The notes under the pieces: model-generated | What the model was told of the DNA's origin: nothing | The model's input: only the letters and a program-made list of their open reading frames with translations | Databases searched by the model: none | In this document: in pieces, positions 55,241 through 64,000 of the stretch | Numbering within the stretch: position 1 is the stretch's first letter | Layout: every line of letters begins with the position of its first letter | Made by a program: the position numbers and the translations under genes | Assembly (NCBI RefSeq): GCF_009834345.1 | Contig: NZ_CP035042.1 | Span: 248,001-312,000, forward strand | Length of the DNA: 64,000 nucleotides | Source of the DNA: Billgrantia tianxiuensis | Lineage (GTDB): Bacteria > Pseudomonadota > Gammaproteobacteria > Pseudomonadales > Halomonadaceae | Direction: 5' to 3'

Positions 55241-56746
55241 TCATGACTTGGCCTGCGCCTGTGCCGCGGCCAGTTCCTGCTCTTCGATCATGCGGTCCAC
55301 CGAGGAGACGTAGTACTCCTCGTCGAACGCACCTTCCGGTTCCTTCAGCCAGATCAGGCAGATCAGCCAGCTGAGGAAGGCGCCGCCGGCGATGATGTAG
55401 AAGAACTGGGTTGGGGTGACGAAGGTGAAGATGGTCAGGTAGACCACCGCTCCCACGTTGCCGTAGGCGCCGGCCATGCCCGAGATCTGGCCGGTGATGC
55501 GGCGCTTGATCGAGGGAATGATGCCGAAGGTGGCGCCCTCCGCCCCCTGTACGAAGAAGGAGGTGAAGATGGTGATGGCGATGGCGATGATCAGCGGCCA
55601 GTTGGAGTTGAGCATGCCCATCAGCACGAAGCCGATACCGATGCCGAACATGTAGCTGAGCATGACGAAGCGGCGGTTGCCCATGCGGTCGGAGACCAGG
55701 CCGCCCATGGGGCGCGCCACCAGGTTGACGAAGGCGAAGGAGGCGGCGATCAGGCCGGCGGCGGCGGCGGTCAGCCCCCAGGTCTCCTCGAAGAACATCG
55801 GCAGCATCGAGACCACCGCCAGCTCGGCGCCGAAGTTGGCGAAGTAGGTGCTGTTGAGCGCGGCCACGCTGCTGAAGGAGTACTTGTCATCCTCCGGCAC
55901 GCCCTTCTTGAGGATCGGCACGTTGACCCGCAGGATCTGCACGATCTGGTAGATCACCACCGCGGCGATCACCACGTAGCAGATCAGCGCGCCGGTGCTG
56001 GAGAGATAGCCCATGCCTTCGATGCGCCACACCAGGATCGCCAGGCAGCCCACCAGCGGAATGGTCCACAGGATCAGCTTGATCATGTCGCCCCAGGAAC
56101 TCACTTCCATTGCCAGTGCCTTGCGCGGCTTGCGGTGGGCGCGGGCGTCGGGGCCGTCGGTGATGGCGAACCAGTAGAACACGCCGTAGGCGGCCATCAC
56201 GATGGCGCTCATGCCGATGGCGTAGCGCCAGCCGTCGGCACCGCCGAACATGGTCAAGGCAATGGTGGGCAGCGTCATGGCAGCGGCGGCGGAGCCGAAG
56301 TTGCCCCAGCCGGCGTAGAAGCCCTCGGCGAAGCCGATGTCCTTGGGCTTGAACCACAGCGCGGTCATGTGGATGCCGACCACGAAGCTGGCGCCGATGG
56401 AGCTTAGCACCAGGCGCGAGATCAACAGCTGCGACATGGTATTGCCGAAGGCGAACACCAGCGCCGGAACGGCCATGGCGACCATCAGCACCGAGAACAC
56501 CCGGCGCGGGCCGAAGCGGTCCAGTGCCATGCCGACGATGATGCGTGCCGGGATGGTCAGCGCCACGTTGACGATGGCGAACAGGCGGATGTCGTCGCGG
56601 GTCAGCCAGTCGACGCTCTTGAGCATGCTCGATGCCAAGGGCGCCATGTTGAACCACACGTAGAAGGTGATGAAGAACGCGATCCAGGTCAGGTGCAGGG
56701 CCCTGATCTCCGGGCTGCGGAACTTGAAGACGGCGGACACTTTCAT
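55241..56746 (-). CDS. narK1: Nitrate transporter, NarK1/NRT2-like type
   Basis: A 501-residue, 12-helix MFS nitrate carrier. The N-terminus FRSPEIRALHLTWIAFFITF follows the NRT2/NarK1 pattern; GIHMTALWFKPKDIGFAEGFYAGWGNFG holds the first nitrate signature. NarK1-type proteins are proton-coupled nitrate importers. It is the last gene of a minus-strand unit with a Usp protein and a NarK2-type exchanger. In Pseudomonas and Halomonas narGHJI usually follow; here the TPS island lies downstream instead. Confidence 0.88.
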   Translation of the reverse strand: MKVSAVFKFRSPEIRALHLTWIAFFITFYVWFNMAPLASSMLKSVDWLTRDDIRLFAIVNVALTIPARIIVGMALDRFGPRRVFSVLMVAMAVPALVFAFGNTMSQLLISRLVLSSIGASFVVGIHMTALWFKPKDIGFAEGFYAGWGNFGSAAAAMTLPTIALTMFGGADGWRYAIGMSAIVMAAYGVFYWFAITDGPDARAHRKPRKALAMEVSSWGDMIKLILWTIPLVGCLAILVWRIEGMGYLSSTGALICYVVIAAVVIYQIVQILRVNVPILKKGVPEDDKYSFSSVAALNSTYFANFGAELAVVSMLPMFFEETWGLTAAAAGLIAASFAFVNLVARPMGGLVSDRMGNRRFVMLSYMFGIGIGFVLMGMLNSNWPLIIAIAITIFTSFFVQGAEGATFGIIPSIKRRITGQISGMAGAYGNVGAVVYLTIFTFVTPTQFFYIIAGGAFLSWLICLIWLKEPEGAFDEEYYVSSVDRMIEEQELAAAQAQAKS

Positions 56747-56800
56747 GGTCGTATCATCCTGAAGTAAGAACTCGTATGGCCACGCTTGGCGGGATCGCCG

Positions 56801-57259
56801 TCAGGGGCTCGGCAGGATCAGGAGCGGACATTCGACGCGCCGGGCCAGGAAAGAGCTGACCTTGCCGAAGGTCATGTAGTCGAGTTCGTCGACGAAATAG
56901 CTCAGTGACTGGGCGATGATGCCGCCGTCGGGCTTGCTGCTGTGGCGGGCGATGACCAATACGTCCGGCTGGTGTTTCTGGGTGGCGTGCAGCAGCATCT
57001 TGCGGGCGTCACCCTCGGCCAGCACCCAGTCGACCTCGAAACCCTCCTGATGGGCGAAGTCGGCCCCTTCCTTCAGCGCCGCCTTCAACTCCTCGTACTC
57101 CTGCTGGAACAGTTCCTCGTTGGCATCGGTGGCGTCGCCGGGGTTCTCCGCCACGCCGACCAGGATCAGCGTGGGGGCGTTGCAGCGAAACAGGCTGACG
57201 GTCTGGGCCAGGGCCAGTTTGGCGTTGCGCGAGCCGTCATAAGCGATCATGACTTTCAT
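56801..57259 (-). CDS. Universal stress protein (UspA family)
   Basis: A 152-residue Usp. MKVMIAYDGSRNAKLALAQ begins the fold; near the C-terminus the usual ATP-binding G-x2-G-x9-G-S/T is only partly kept (ARHSSKPDGG...LSYF), so ATP binding is uncertain. It is placed between the two nitrate transporters, 54 bp before narK1. Usp genes are common in FNR/NarL-controlled anaerobic operons. Confidence 0.87.
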   Translation of the reverse strand: MKVMIAYDGSRNAKLALAQTVSLFRCNAPTLILVGVAENPGDATDANEELFQQEYEELKAALKEGADFAHQEGFEVDWVLAEGDARKMLLHATQKHQPDVLVIARHSSKPDGGIIAQSLSYFVDELDYMTFGKVSSFLARRVECPLLILPSP

Positions 57260-57292
57260 GACATCCCTCCGAAGAAGGCAAGGTAGTGGGGT

Positions 57293-57317
57293 GTGCTCTG
57301 GCCCCAGGCCAGAGCAC
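57293..57317. other. Strong intercistronic hairpin in the narK-usp transcript
   Basis: GTGCTCTGGCC-CCA-GGCCAGAGCAC, an 11-bp perfect stem between the NarK2-type gene and usp. No T-run follows, so it is more likely an RNA-processing or stabilising element, or partial attenuator, than a full terminator. Confidence 0.6.
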
Positions 57318-57328
57318 CGATGACCGCA

Positions 57329-58960
57329 TCAGGGGTTTTTGACGTAGGCGTTGGGGCGCAGGTAGAACCACCAGTTGATCACCAGGCACACCGCGTAGAA
57401 GATCGCGAAGCCGTACATGGCGAGCTCCGGGGTGCCGGCGCGGATCTGTCCGCCCATCACCACCGGGGCGATGAAGGCGCCGTAGGCGGCCACGGCGGAG
57501 GTCCAGCCCAGCACCGGGCCCTTCTGCTGGGCATCGAAGATCACGCCGATGCTGCGGAAGGTGGAGCCGTTGCCGATGCCACTGGCGGCGAACAGGATCA
57601 CGAACAGCAGCATGAACAGGGCGAAGTAGCTGTTGGGATCGGTGGAGTTGTAGGCCAGCATCATCACGTAGCCGGTCACCGCCGAGGCCACCACCATGAC
57701 CACCGAGATCACCTGGGTGACGATGGAGCCGCCCACCTTGTCGGAGATCCAGCCGCCGATGGGGCGAATCAGGGCGCCGACGAAGGGGCCGATCCAGGCC
57801 CAGGTCAGGGCGCTGGGGCCGTTGGGGTTGACTACGCGGGCTACGCTGCCGTCGGCGGCGACTTCCATCATGTTGCCGAAGATGACGTTGATCGAGAGCG
57901 GCAGCGCTGCGGAGAAGCCGATGAACGAGCCGAAGGTAAGGATGTAGAGCACCGTCATCGACCAGGTGTGCTTGTTCGAGAAGATGGCGAACTGCTTCTG
58001 GATGTTGGGCTTGATCTCACCGGGGATCAGGCGCATCAGCGCCAGGGTCAGCAGGATGGTGACCGGCAGGGCGACCCACATGCCCAGCCACTGCAGGGTG
58101 ACGATACCCACCACGGTGGCGATGACACCCACGCCGTAGAGGCCGAGGATCTTGCCGAAGGCCTGCAGCGGCGTGCCCGGGTTGGGCGTGATGGGGCGCA
58201 GGTTGTTCATGCCGAACCAGCCGAGGAAGGCCAGCGGCACCAGGAACACCAGCCAGATGAAGCCGGCGTTCTGGATCCAGGTCGGCGTGCCCGCCTCGAT
58301 GCGGCCGATCAGTGTGCCGCTGGCGCTGGTGAGTTCCATGGAGCCGCCGGCAATGGCACCGAAGATGCCCACGGTCATCACCAGCGGGATCAGGATCTGC
58401 ATGGTGGTGACGCCGAAGTTACCCAAGCCGGCGTTCATGCCCAGTGCATAGCCCTGCTGCTTCTTGGGGAAGAAGGTCGAGATGTTGCTCATCGAGGCGG
58501 CGAAGTTGCCGCCGCCGATGCCCGAGAGCAGCGCCAGGGTCTGGAACACCCAGAACGGCGTGTCTGGGTTCATCAGCGCGACCCCGGTGCCGAAGGCCGG
58601 GATCATTAGTAGCGCAGTGGTCAGGAACACGGTGTTGCGCCCGCCGGCGATGCGGATCATGAACGAGGCGGGTATGCGCAGGGTGGCACCGGCGAGGCCG
58701 GCGATGGCGGTCAGCATGAAGAGCTGGTCGACGGCGAAGGGGAAGCCCAGGTTCTGCATCTGGGTGGTGATCATTCCCCACATCATCCACACTGCGAAGC
58801 CCATCAGCAGGCTGGGGATGGAGATCCACAGGTTGCGGGAGGCGACTTTCTTGCCTTCCTGCTCCCAGAACTGCTCGTTTTCGATATCCCAGTGCTCGAT
58901 GTCGGCATTCTTTGGCCTGCCGGCACCGAGCTTGCCGATATCGGCGCTCGATTTAGCCAT
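57329..58960 (-). CDS. narK2: Nitrate/nitrite antiporter, E. coli NarK (NarK2) type
   Basis: A 543-residue MFS protein. EQEGKKVASRNLWISIPSLL, GGGNFAASMSNISTFFPKK and LGMNAGLGNFGVTTMQ correspond to the E. coli NarK N-terminus and first nitrate signature; a second appears as GNGSTFRSIGVIFD. It exchanges nitrite for nitrate during nitrate respiration. It is the first gene of the unit behind FNR-like and NarL sites. The K1/K2 labels follow sequence type; other annotators may number them by order. Confidence 0.9.
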   Translation of the reverse strand: MAKSSADIGKLGAGRPKNADIEHWDIENEQFWEQEGKKVASRNLWISIPSLLMGFAVWMMWGMITTQMQNLGFPFAVDQLFMLTAIAGLAGATLRIPASFMIRIAGGRNTVFLTTALLMIPAFGTGVALMNPDTPFWVFQTLALLSGIGGGNFAASMSNISTFFPKKQQGYALGMNAGLGNFGVTTMQILIPLVMTVGIFGAIAGGSMELTSASGTLIGRIEAGTPTWIQNAGFIWLVFLVPLAFLGWFGMNNLRPITPNPGTPLQAFGKILGLYGVGVIATVVGIVTLQWLGMWVALPVTILLTLALMRLIPGEIKPNIQKQFAIFSNKHTWSMTVLYILTFGSFIGFSAALPLSINVIFGNMMEVAADGSVARVVNPNGPSALTWAWIGPFVGALIRPIGGWISDKVGGSIVTQVISVVMVVASAVTGYVMMLAYNSTDPNSYFALFMLLFVILFAASGIGNGSTFRSIGVIFDAQQKGPVLGWTSAVAAYGAFIAPVVMGGQIRAGTPELAMYGFAIFYAVCLVINWWFYLRPNAYVKNP

Positions 58961-59008
58961 GACGTTTTCCCCTTGAGGTTTCGCTGATCCCGCCTTGCGA
59001 CATCCGTC

Positions 59009-59022
59009 CTGACCGGGATCAA
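59009..59022. promoter_or_regulatory. FNR-type box of narK2
   Basis: CTGACCGGGATCAA: ATCAA half perfect, CTGAC half with one change from TTGAC. Its centre is 55 bp upstream of the narK2 ATG, a suitable position for activation. Confidence 0.6.
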
Positions 59023-59100
59023 TTCAGGTTCGGTTGAGGCAAAGATACGCCCGGCAATGACACGGCGAAACCGGACGAAAACGCAGGAAAATCAGGAAAA

Positions 59101-59125
59101 TACCTCTTGAGAGGTAGCAGGGGTA
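59101..59125. promoter_or_regulatory. NarL-type 7-2-7 site plus an extra heptamer
   Basis: TACCTCT-TG-AGAGGTA (59101-59116) is a perfect inverted repeat of the NarL heptamer TACYYMT with 2-base spacing. A third heptamer AGGGGTA lies at 59119-59125. It is about 150 bp upstream of narK2, and narL is encoded nearby. Confidence 0.8.
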
Positions 59126-59171
59126 TTTGGCTAAGTCATTGTTTCTCCGATGAAGTGAAAAACGCCGCGGC

Positions 59172-59197
59172 AAGAAAATGGCGCCTTGCCGGCGCCT
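59172..59197 (-). terminator. Terminator left over from the ancestral narL 3' end
   Basis: On the minus strand GGCGCC-GGCAA-GGCGCC is followed by ATTTTCTT. It lies 36 bp after the stop of the narL fragment, where the narXL terminator would be. Confidence 0.6.
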
Positions 59198-59232
59198 TGA
59201 AGTCTTTGGAGGTATCCACACAGAACCACCCC

Positions 59233-59301
59233 CTATCGATCGATGCCTTCCTGCACAGCCCACACCGCAGCCTCCACCCGCGAGCGCAGATCGAGCTTCT
59301 T
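59233..59301 (-). pseudogene. Duplicated narL C-terminal fragment
   Basis: 23 codons, [19 protein letters not shown] then IDR and stop, match the end of the complete narL ([19 protein letters not shown]...). It lies 26 bp from the 3' end of the LysR gene. With the intact narL at 61973-62635 it brackets the lysR-wrbA-GHR block. Confidence 0.85.
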
Positions 59302-59327
59302 CGGTGGACCATGTGTGAGGTCACCCA

Positions 59328-60257
59328 TCAAGTTTCATTCGGATTAGCGAGTTGCGGTTCCCAGTACGGCTGATCGGAGAAGCGTTCGGCGAGGAAATCG
59401 ACCACGGTGCGCACCTTGGCTGCCAGGCGTCGTGTCGGTGGGTAGACCGCATAGAGGGTCGACTCCCTCAGGGGATAGTCCAGCAGCACTGCCTCGAGAT
59501 TCCCCCGATCGATTTCCTTCCCCGCCACAAAGGTGGGTAGGGCCGCCAGACCAAACCCTCGAAGAGCAGCATCACACAGCATCCTGGCGTTGTTACCCTT
59601 GAACCGCCCCGTGGCGCGGATCGACTCCCACTTGCCGTCGATCAGAAAGCGCCACTGCTCTGCCGGCGTGGCGTTGGTATAGATAAGGCAATCGTGGTCG
59701 AGAAGGTCCCTTGGCGTGGCAGGAGTGCCATGTCGGCGTGCGTATTCGGGGCTGCAGACGACCAGTCGACGGATGGGGGCGAGACGTCGGGCAATCAGCG
59801 ACGAATCCTTGAGTTCACCGATGCGAACGGCCATGTCGAAGCCTTCGGCGACGAGATCCAGGTAGCGATCATCCTGCTCGATCTGTACTTCGAACCGGGG
59901 ATACTGTTCGAGTAGTTCCTCTATCGCCGGCATCAAGTGCATGGTGGTAAAGGCGAGGGGAGCCGCGATGCGTACCAGCCCGCGCGGCGCGTCGGAGGCC
60001 ATGGTGACGGCCTCGACGGCTTCGTCGAGGTCGTCGAGTACGCGACGGGCCCGTTCATGAAAGGCAACGGCGATATCGGTCGGCATGACGTGGTGCGTCG
60101 TGCGGTTGAACAGGCGTACGTTGAGGCTGGCTTCCAGTGCCGAAATGCGGCGAGTCACCACCGATTTCGATACACCAAGCCGCTCGGCGGCTCTCGTGAA
60201 ATTGCCGGTTTCCACGACCAGAGCAAAGGTGAGGAGAGCATTGAAGTCGGGCTGCAT
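59328..60257 (-). CDS. LysR-family transcriptional regulator
   Basis: A 309-residue LTTR. The winged helix ([37 protein letters not shown], residues 7-44) is followed by a substrate domain starting [18 protein letters not shown]. It is divergent from the wrbA-like and glutathionyl-hydroquinone reductase genes, with a 111-bp shared promoter region, so it likely controls them, perhaps in response to quinones. This pairing of a LysR and quinone-detoxifying genes is common. Confidence 0.92.
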   Translation of the reverse strand: MQPDFNALLTFALVVETGNFTRAAERLGVSKSVVTRRISALEASLNVRLFNRTTHHVMPTDIAVAFHERARRVLDDLDEAVEAVTMASDAPRGLVRIAAPLAFTTMHLMPAIEELLEQYPRFEVQIEQDDRYLDLVAEGFDMAVRIGELKDSSLIARRLAPIRRLVVCSPEYARRHGTPATPRDLLDHDCLIYTNATPAEQWRFLIDGKWESIRATGRFKGNNARMLCDAALRGFGLAALPTFVAGKEIDRGNLEAVLLDYPLRESTLYAVYPPTRRLAAKVRTVVDFLAERFSDQPYWEPQLANPNET

Positions 60258-60368
60258 CGTGTTGTCCTCTGGTCAACACCGTTATTCATTGCGTGCTGTT
60301 TCCGATTTTTCAAGCAACACTACACTGGTTCCCGTATCAACAGCAAAGCTGATAGCGGGAGTTTTCAA

Positions 60369-60986
60369 ATGGCCAATGTTCTGGTGCTTTACTATTCCTC
60401 CTACGGGCACATCGAAACGATGGCATATGCCGTCGCGGAGGGGGTTCGAGAAGCCGGCAGCCAGGTCACGATCAAGCGCGTTCCCGAGCTGGTGCCGCTG
60501 GAAGTGGCGCGCTCGGCGGAATACAAGCTCGACCAGGCGGCGCCGATTGCATCGGTCGAGGAGCTTGCGGACTACGATGCCATCATTTTCGGTACACCGA
60601 CCCGATACGGAAACATGACGGCGCAAATGAAAAATTTCCTCGATCAGACGGGGGCGTTGTGGTTTGCGGGGAAGTTCATCGGCAAGGTCGGGTCGGTTTT
60701 TACCTCCTCCGGTTCCCAGCACGGCGGCCAGGAATCGACGATTCTCACCTTTCAAACGGTACTGCTACATCTGGGAATGGTGATCGTCGGGCTGCCATAC
60801 AGCTTCGAGGGACAGATGGGCATGGATGAGATTCTCGGCGGCTCTCCCTATGGCGCTGCCACCATTTCGGGGGCGGATGATGGCCGCCAGCCTTCGGCTA
60901 CCGAGTTGGAGGGCGCGAGGTTTCAAGGACGGCATGTGGCAAGCATTGCCACGAAGCTGGCGAGCGAAGGAGGATCGAATGAATGA
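60369..60986 (+). CDS. wrbA: NAD(P)H:quinone oxidoreductase, WrbA family
   Basis: A 205-residue flavodoxin-like FMN protein. [16 protein letters not shown] at the start is the FMN-phosphate loop, and [21 protein letters not shown] and [15 protein letters not shown] are WrbA signatures. It performs two-electron reduction of quinones. It starts at 60369 after GGGAG. Its stop overlaps the next gene by 8 bases. Regulated probably by the divergent LysR protein. Confidence 0.93.
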   Translation: MANVLVLYYSSYGHIETMAYAVAEGVREAGSQVTIKRVPELVPLEVARSAEYKLDQAAPIASVEELADYDAIIFGTPTRYGNMTAQMKNFLDQTGALWFAGKFIGKVGSVFTSSGSQHGGQESTILTFQTVLLHLGMVIVGLPYSFEGQMGMDEILGGSPYGAATISGADDGRQPSATELEGARFQGRHVASIATKLASEGGSNE

Positions 60987-61914
60987 CCGACTCACTCGGA
61001 TCCTCAGTGCCAGAGCAACCCGGACGGAGTCGCAGGGGCGGCAGGTGGTGGCAGCGAGTGAATTTCGCCACTCGATATCGAAGCAGGATGGGGCGGCCTT
61101 TCCCCCGGAGCGGAGCCGTTATCACCTGTTCGTCTCCCATGCGTGTCCTTTCTCGCACTACGTATTGATCGCACGTGCCCTGAAGCGACTTCAGGGCATC
61201 GTGTCGGTGAGCCGTGTCGCCCCTCATCAGGATGAGCGAGGTTGGCGGTTCGACCCCCCGGACCCGGTATCGCAGGCCGAAACCCTTGCGGATATCTACT
61301 TGCGTGCTGACCCGGCTTACAGTGGCAAGGTGACGGTGCCCGTTCTATGGGACAAGCTCTCAGAGACGATCGTCAGCAATGATTCGGGCGATATCTTCCG
61401 AATGCTGGATTCAGCATTCAAGGGCCTGACCCGGGGCGTCCCGCAGCTTCGTCCTCCTGAGCTTGCCGAGGAAATCGACACGGTCAGCGCCTTCATCCGA
61501 GAGAGCGTCAATCACAGCGTCTATCGTGCCGGTTTCGCAGCAGGACAGTGGGATTATGATCGAGCCGTTGCAGAGCTCTTCGAGGCACTGGATATTCTGG
61601 AGGCGACATTTCCGGATGAAGACTGGCTACTGGGAAGCCAACTGACGGAAGTCGATGCACGCCTCTTCGTCACGCTGATTCGCTTCGATGCGGTCTATTA
61701 CACGCACTTCAAATGCAATTGGCGTCATGCCTACGAGTATCCACGGCTGTGGTCCTTTGCCCGACGCTTCTATTCGTTGCCGGGGGTCGCCGAGACGGTT
61801 CGCATGGACGACATCGTCAGCCACTACTATCTCAGCCATCAGGCCATCAATCCTGCCGGTATCGTGCCGAAAGGCCCTGACGTGATCGGCCGGCTGAGCC
61901 TGTCTGCGTATTGA
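60979..61914 (+). CDS. Glutathionyl-hydroquinone reductase (YqjG/ECM4-type GST)
   Basis: A 311-residue xi-class glutathione transferase that reduces glutathionyl-hydroquinones. [23 protein letters not shown] holds the catalytic CPxx cysteine (usually CPWA; here CPFS); [23 protein letters not shown] is the glutathione-binding segment with N-[DE]-S, and the C-terminal domain has [26 protein letters not shown]. Start 60979 has AAGGAGGATCGA, with an 8-base overlap with wrbA, so the two are translationally coupled for quinone detoxification. Confidence 0.93.
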   Translation: MNDRLTRILSARATRTESQGRQVVAASEFRHSISKQDGAAFPPERSRYHLFVSHACPFSHYVLIARALKRLQGIVSVSRVAPHQDERGWRFDPPDPVSQAETLADIYLRADPAYSGKVTVPVLWDKLSETIVSNDSGDIFRMLDSAFKGLTRGVPQLRPPELAEEIDTVSAFIRESVNHSVYRAGFAAGQWDYDRAVAELFEALDILEATFPDEDWLLGSQLTEVDARLFVTLIRFDAVYYTHFKCNWRHAYEYPRLWSFARRFYSLPGVAETVRMDDIVSHYYLSHQAINPAGIVPKGPDVIGRLSLSAY

Positions 61915-61972
61915 CGTCCTGAGTGTTGAATCACATCGACGCGCACTCTTGCTATGAGGGGGTATTTCAGCC

Positions 61973-62635
61973 TTATTCCAGCCCCTCCTGCACGGCCCAT
62001 ACCGCGGCCTCGACCCGCGAGCGCAGATTTAGCTTCTTCAGCAGGTGTTTCACGTGCACCTTCACCGTGCCCTCGGAGATGTCGAGCTTGCGCGCAATGA
62101 GTTTGTTGGAGAGGCCGGCGGCCAGCTCGCGCAGGATCTCCCGTTCGCGCTGGGTCAGGCTGTGGATGTCCGGGGTGGTCGGCGCCGAGCGCTGGTTGCG
62201 CAGCGCCTCGGCGAGCAGGGCGGTAAGGCTTTCGCTCACCACCATGCGACCCAGCGCGGCCTGGCGCAGCTGGCGCACCATCTCCTCGGGCTCCATGTCC
62301 TTGAGCAGGTAGCCGTCGGCGCCGCCGCGCAGGGCCGCCACCAGGTCATCCTCGTGGTCGGAGACGGTGAACATCACGATGCGTCCGGCGTAGCCCGCCT
62401 CGCGCAGCGCCTTGAGCGTCTGGATACCGTCCATGCCCGGCATGTTGAGGTCGAGCAGGATCATGTCGGGGTCGAGCTCGGCGGCCAGGCGCACGCCTTG
62501 AGCCGGCTCGCCGGTGTCGCCGACCAGCTCGAGATCGTCTTCCAGTTCGAGCAGTTGGGCGACGCCACGGCGCAGCAGCGGGTGGTCGTCGATGATCAGG
62601 ATACTGGCGGGGGTCTCGCTCACTGACTGGCCCAT
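61973..62635 (-). CDS. narL: Nitrate/nitrite response regulator NarL
   Basis: A 220-residue NarL/FixJ response regulator. [19 protein letters not shown] (phospho-acceptor Asp62) and FTVSDHEDD form the receiver; the C-terminal LuxR-type HTH has [43 protein letters not shown]. It starts at 62635, the longer frame being inside narX. The stop of narX lies 5 bp upstream. It should bind the 7-2-7 site in front of narK2. Its own tail is duplicated at 59233-59301. Confidence 0.95.
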   Translation of the reverse strand: MGQSVSETPASILIIDDHPLLRRGVAQLLELEDDLELVGDTGEPAQGVRLAAELDPDMILLDLNMPGMDGIQTLKALREAGYAGRIVMFTVSDHEDDLVAALRGGADGYLLKDMEPEEMVRQLRQAALGRMVVSESLTALLAEALRNQRSAPTTPDIHSLTQREREILRELAAGLSNKLIARKLDISEGTVKVHVKHLLKKLNLRSRVEAAVWAVQEGLE

Positions 62636-62640
62636 GGGTC

Positions 62641-64000
62641 TCAGTTTCCTTGGTCGTGAAGGGTGGATTCGGCAGCCGGCTGGCGGGTGATCAGGCGCGC
62701 CGTCTGGGGCGTGAAGACCACTTCCACGCAAGTGCCGCCCTCGGTGCGGTTGGAGAGCTTCAGCTCGCCGCTCAGAGTGTGGGCCCGGTCGCGCATGATG
62801 ACGAGGCCATAGTGCATGGGCGGCGAGTCGTCGTTCTCCAGGCCCACACCGTCGTCCTCGATGCGTAGCAGGATGCGGGCTTCGTGGAACTTTACGCTGA
62901 CGGCGGCCCAGTGCGCCTGGGCGTGCTTGTGAATGTTGCTCAGCGCCTCTCGGGCGATCTGCAGCATGTGGATCTCTTCATTGGGGTTGAGCAGATGGGG
63001 CGGCACGTCGAAGTGCAGCTCCACCGGCGCGCCCATGCGCTCGGAGAACTCTTCGGTGGTCTGCAGCAGGGCGGTCTGAAGTCCGGGCCCCTCGAGCTTG
63101 AGGCGGAAGGTGGTGAGCAGCTCGCGTAGCTGGCGGTAGGCGCTGTTGAGCCCGGTGCGCAGCTCGTCGAACACCGCCGCCTGCATCTCCTTGGGGGCAT
63201 CCTTGGCCTGCATGCGCTCCAGCCTTGCCACCTGCATCTTCAGGTAGGAGAGCGACTGGGCCAGGGAGTCGTGCAGCTCGCGGGCAATGATGGTGCGCTC
63301 GTTCATCAGCGAGACCTGCTGCTCCTCCTCGATGCGTCGCTGCAGGTAGACTGCCGTGGCCAGCTGGTCGGCCAAGGCGTTGAGCAGCCGACGCACGCTG
63401 TCGGAGAGGCGCTGCTCCTTGGGATGCCACACCTCCAGGGTACCCAGCATCTCGTCGCCCACGCTGACCGGTAGCAGCACGCAGTCGCCCTCTTCGGTGT
63501 CAGAGAGACGCAGAGGGCGTGGGGAGATCAGGCAGGCGTGGCAGTCGTGGTCACGGCAAAAGTCCGGGCGTCGCGCGGCGTGAGTGGCGAGGACGGGAAT
63601 CTGGCGATTGTCGTGCGGATCGTTGAGCGACAGCCGGATGGGGCCGATATCGAGGAGTTCCGCCACTTGGCGCAGCATGGGTGCGGCGCTGGCGCACAGG
63701 TCGTTGCCGCCGCCGTAGAGTGAGCGGCTGCCGTCGTGGAGCGTCTGCATGACCTTGCTGCTGCGCTCCAGCTCCTGGGTCTTGCGTTTCACCCGTGCCT
63801 CGAGGTCGGCGTAGCTCGCGCCCAGCTCCTCGGACATGGTGTCGAAGGTATGGCCGAGCATGGCCAGTTCGTCGCTGCCCTTGAGCTGGGTGCGCAGGGA
63901 GAAGTTGCGCTGCGCGGCTTCTCGCGCCAGTACCATCAACTGGCGCAGCGGGGTTACCAGGTTGTGGCGGATATCATACAGCGCGATGGCCACGACTACC
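62641..64000 (-). CDS. narX: Nitrate/nitrite sensor kinase NarX (5' end outside window)
   Basis: About 453 residues of the C-terminal part are visible. They contain the HAMP region ([20 protein letters not shown]...[13 protein letters not shown]), a coiled linker, a cysteine-bearing GAF-like domain ([13 protein letters not shown]), the HisKA_3 box [19 protein letters not shown] with its phospho-accepting His, and the HATPase with [13 protein letters not shown] and [10 protein letters not shown]. The sensor and membrane segments lie beyond the edge. It phosphorylates NarL. Confidence 0.93.
   Translation of the reverse strand, partial: VVVAIALYDIRHNLVTPLRQLMVLAREAAQRNFSLRTQLKGSDELAMLGHTFDTMSEELGASYADLEARVKRKTQELERSSKVMQTLHDGSRSLYGGGNDLCASAAPMLRQVAELLDIGPIRLSLNDPHDNRQIPVLATHAARRPDFCRDHDCHACLISPRPLRLSDTEEGDCVLLPVSVGDEMLGTLEVWHPKEQRLSDSVRRLLNALADQLATAVYLQRRIEEEQQVSLMNERTIIARELHDSLAQSLSYLKMQVARLERMQAKDAPKEMQAAVFDELRTGLNSAYRQLRELLTTFRLKLEGPGLQTALLQTTEEFSERMGAPVELHFDVPPHLLNPNEEIHMLQIAREALSNIHKHAQAHWAAVSVKFHEARILLRIEDDGVGLENDDSPPMHYGLVIMRDRAHTLSGELKLSNRTEGGTCVEVVFTPQTARLITRQPAAESTLHDQGN

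Larger units (their letters stand above)
58961..59327. promoter_or_regulatory. narK promoter region with narL remnant
   Basis: The 367 bp hold an FNR-like box (59009-59022), a NarL 7-2-7 site (59101-59125), a minus-strand terminator (59172-59197) and a narL tail fragment (59233-59301), each listed separately. No intact gene is present. Confidence 0.75.

Noticed and set aside
1..64000. tRNA, rRNA, transposase or integrase genes
   Set aside because: I looked for them on both strands and saw none that I could support.

Overview
The window looks like chromosomal DNA of a GC-rich, moderately halophilic, denitrifying gammaproteobacterium, most likely Halomonas or a close relative (Halomonadaceae). 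This is inferred from a BCCT betaine-type transporter, a cytochrome cd1-type nir gene order, norCBQD, FNR-type sites and protein similarity to Pseudomonas and Halomonas families; no rRNA or other phylogenetic marker is present.

Layout. (1) 1-12.8 kb: a corrinoid-dependent demethylation island. A minus-strand operon carries a corrinoid protein, a DUF1638 protein, a small PF13769-like protein, MetV, MetF, a methyl-THF:corrinoid methyltransferase, a corrinoid-activating ASKHA/ferredoxin protein and a hydantoinase/oxoprolinase-like gene. Divergent from it are purU, folD, an MttB-family methyltransferase and a BCCT transporter. Together they can import a methylated (probably quaternary) amine, move its methyl group to cobalamin and then to THF, and oxidise it to formate. 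(2) 13.0-14.6 kb: an AT-richer betaine-homocysteine methyltransferase gene and the wreck of a PLP-dependent trans-sulfuration enzyme. (3) 14.6-19.2 kb: a PpyR-like membrane protein, an orphan SdhB, a small alpha-helical protein, two Yip1-like proteins divergent from a MarR regulator with a palindromic operator, and a cytochrome P450. (4) 19.2-36.1 kb: denitrification genes: nirF-nirC divergent from nirDLGHJEN (heme d1 synthesis; no nirS in the window), nnrS, a SirB2 protein, a carboxymuconolactone decarboxylase-like protein, norCBQD, and norEF plus two membrane genes on the opposite strand. FNR-type boxes lie in front of most of these units. (5) 36.4-37.9 kb: an Hsp20 and an FNR/Anr regulator with the same four cysteine positions as E. 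coli FNR. (6) 38.1-55.1 kb: a two-partner secretion, CDI-like locus: TpsB, a giant TpsA with three 627-630 bp internal repeats, a variable C-terminus, a candidate immunity gene, an orphan CdiA-CT-like module, two paralogous membrane immunity candidates, a decayed second tpsA start and a lipoprotein. (7) 55.2-64.0 kb: a NarK2-type transporter, a Usp protein and a NarK1-type transporter behind a perfect NarL 7-2-7 site, then an inserted lysR / wrbA-GHR block flanked by a duplicated tail of narL, then narL and narX (narX runs off the window).

A caution for every reader: seven frameshifts split six otherwise well-conserved genes (corrinoid activator, mttB, nirL, nirG, nirH, and tpsA twice), and every one is repaired by adding one base to a run of four or five G or C. 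This pattern points to homopolymer under-calls in the sequence rather than real gene death, so these genes are annotated across the shift as probably intact.
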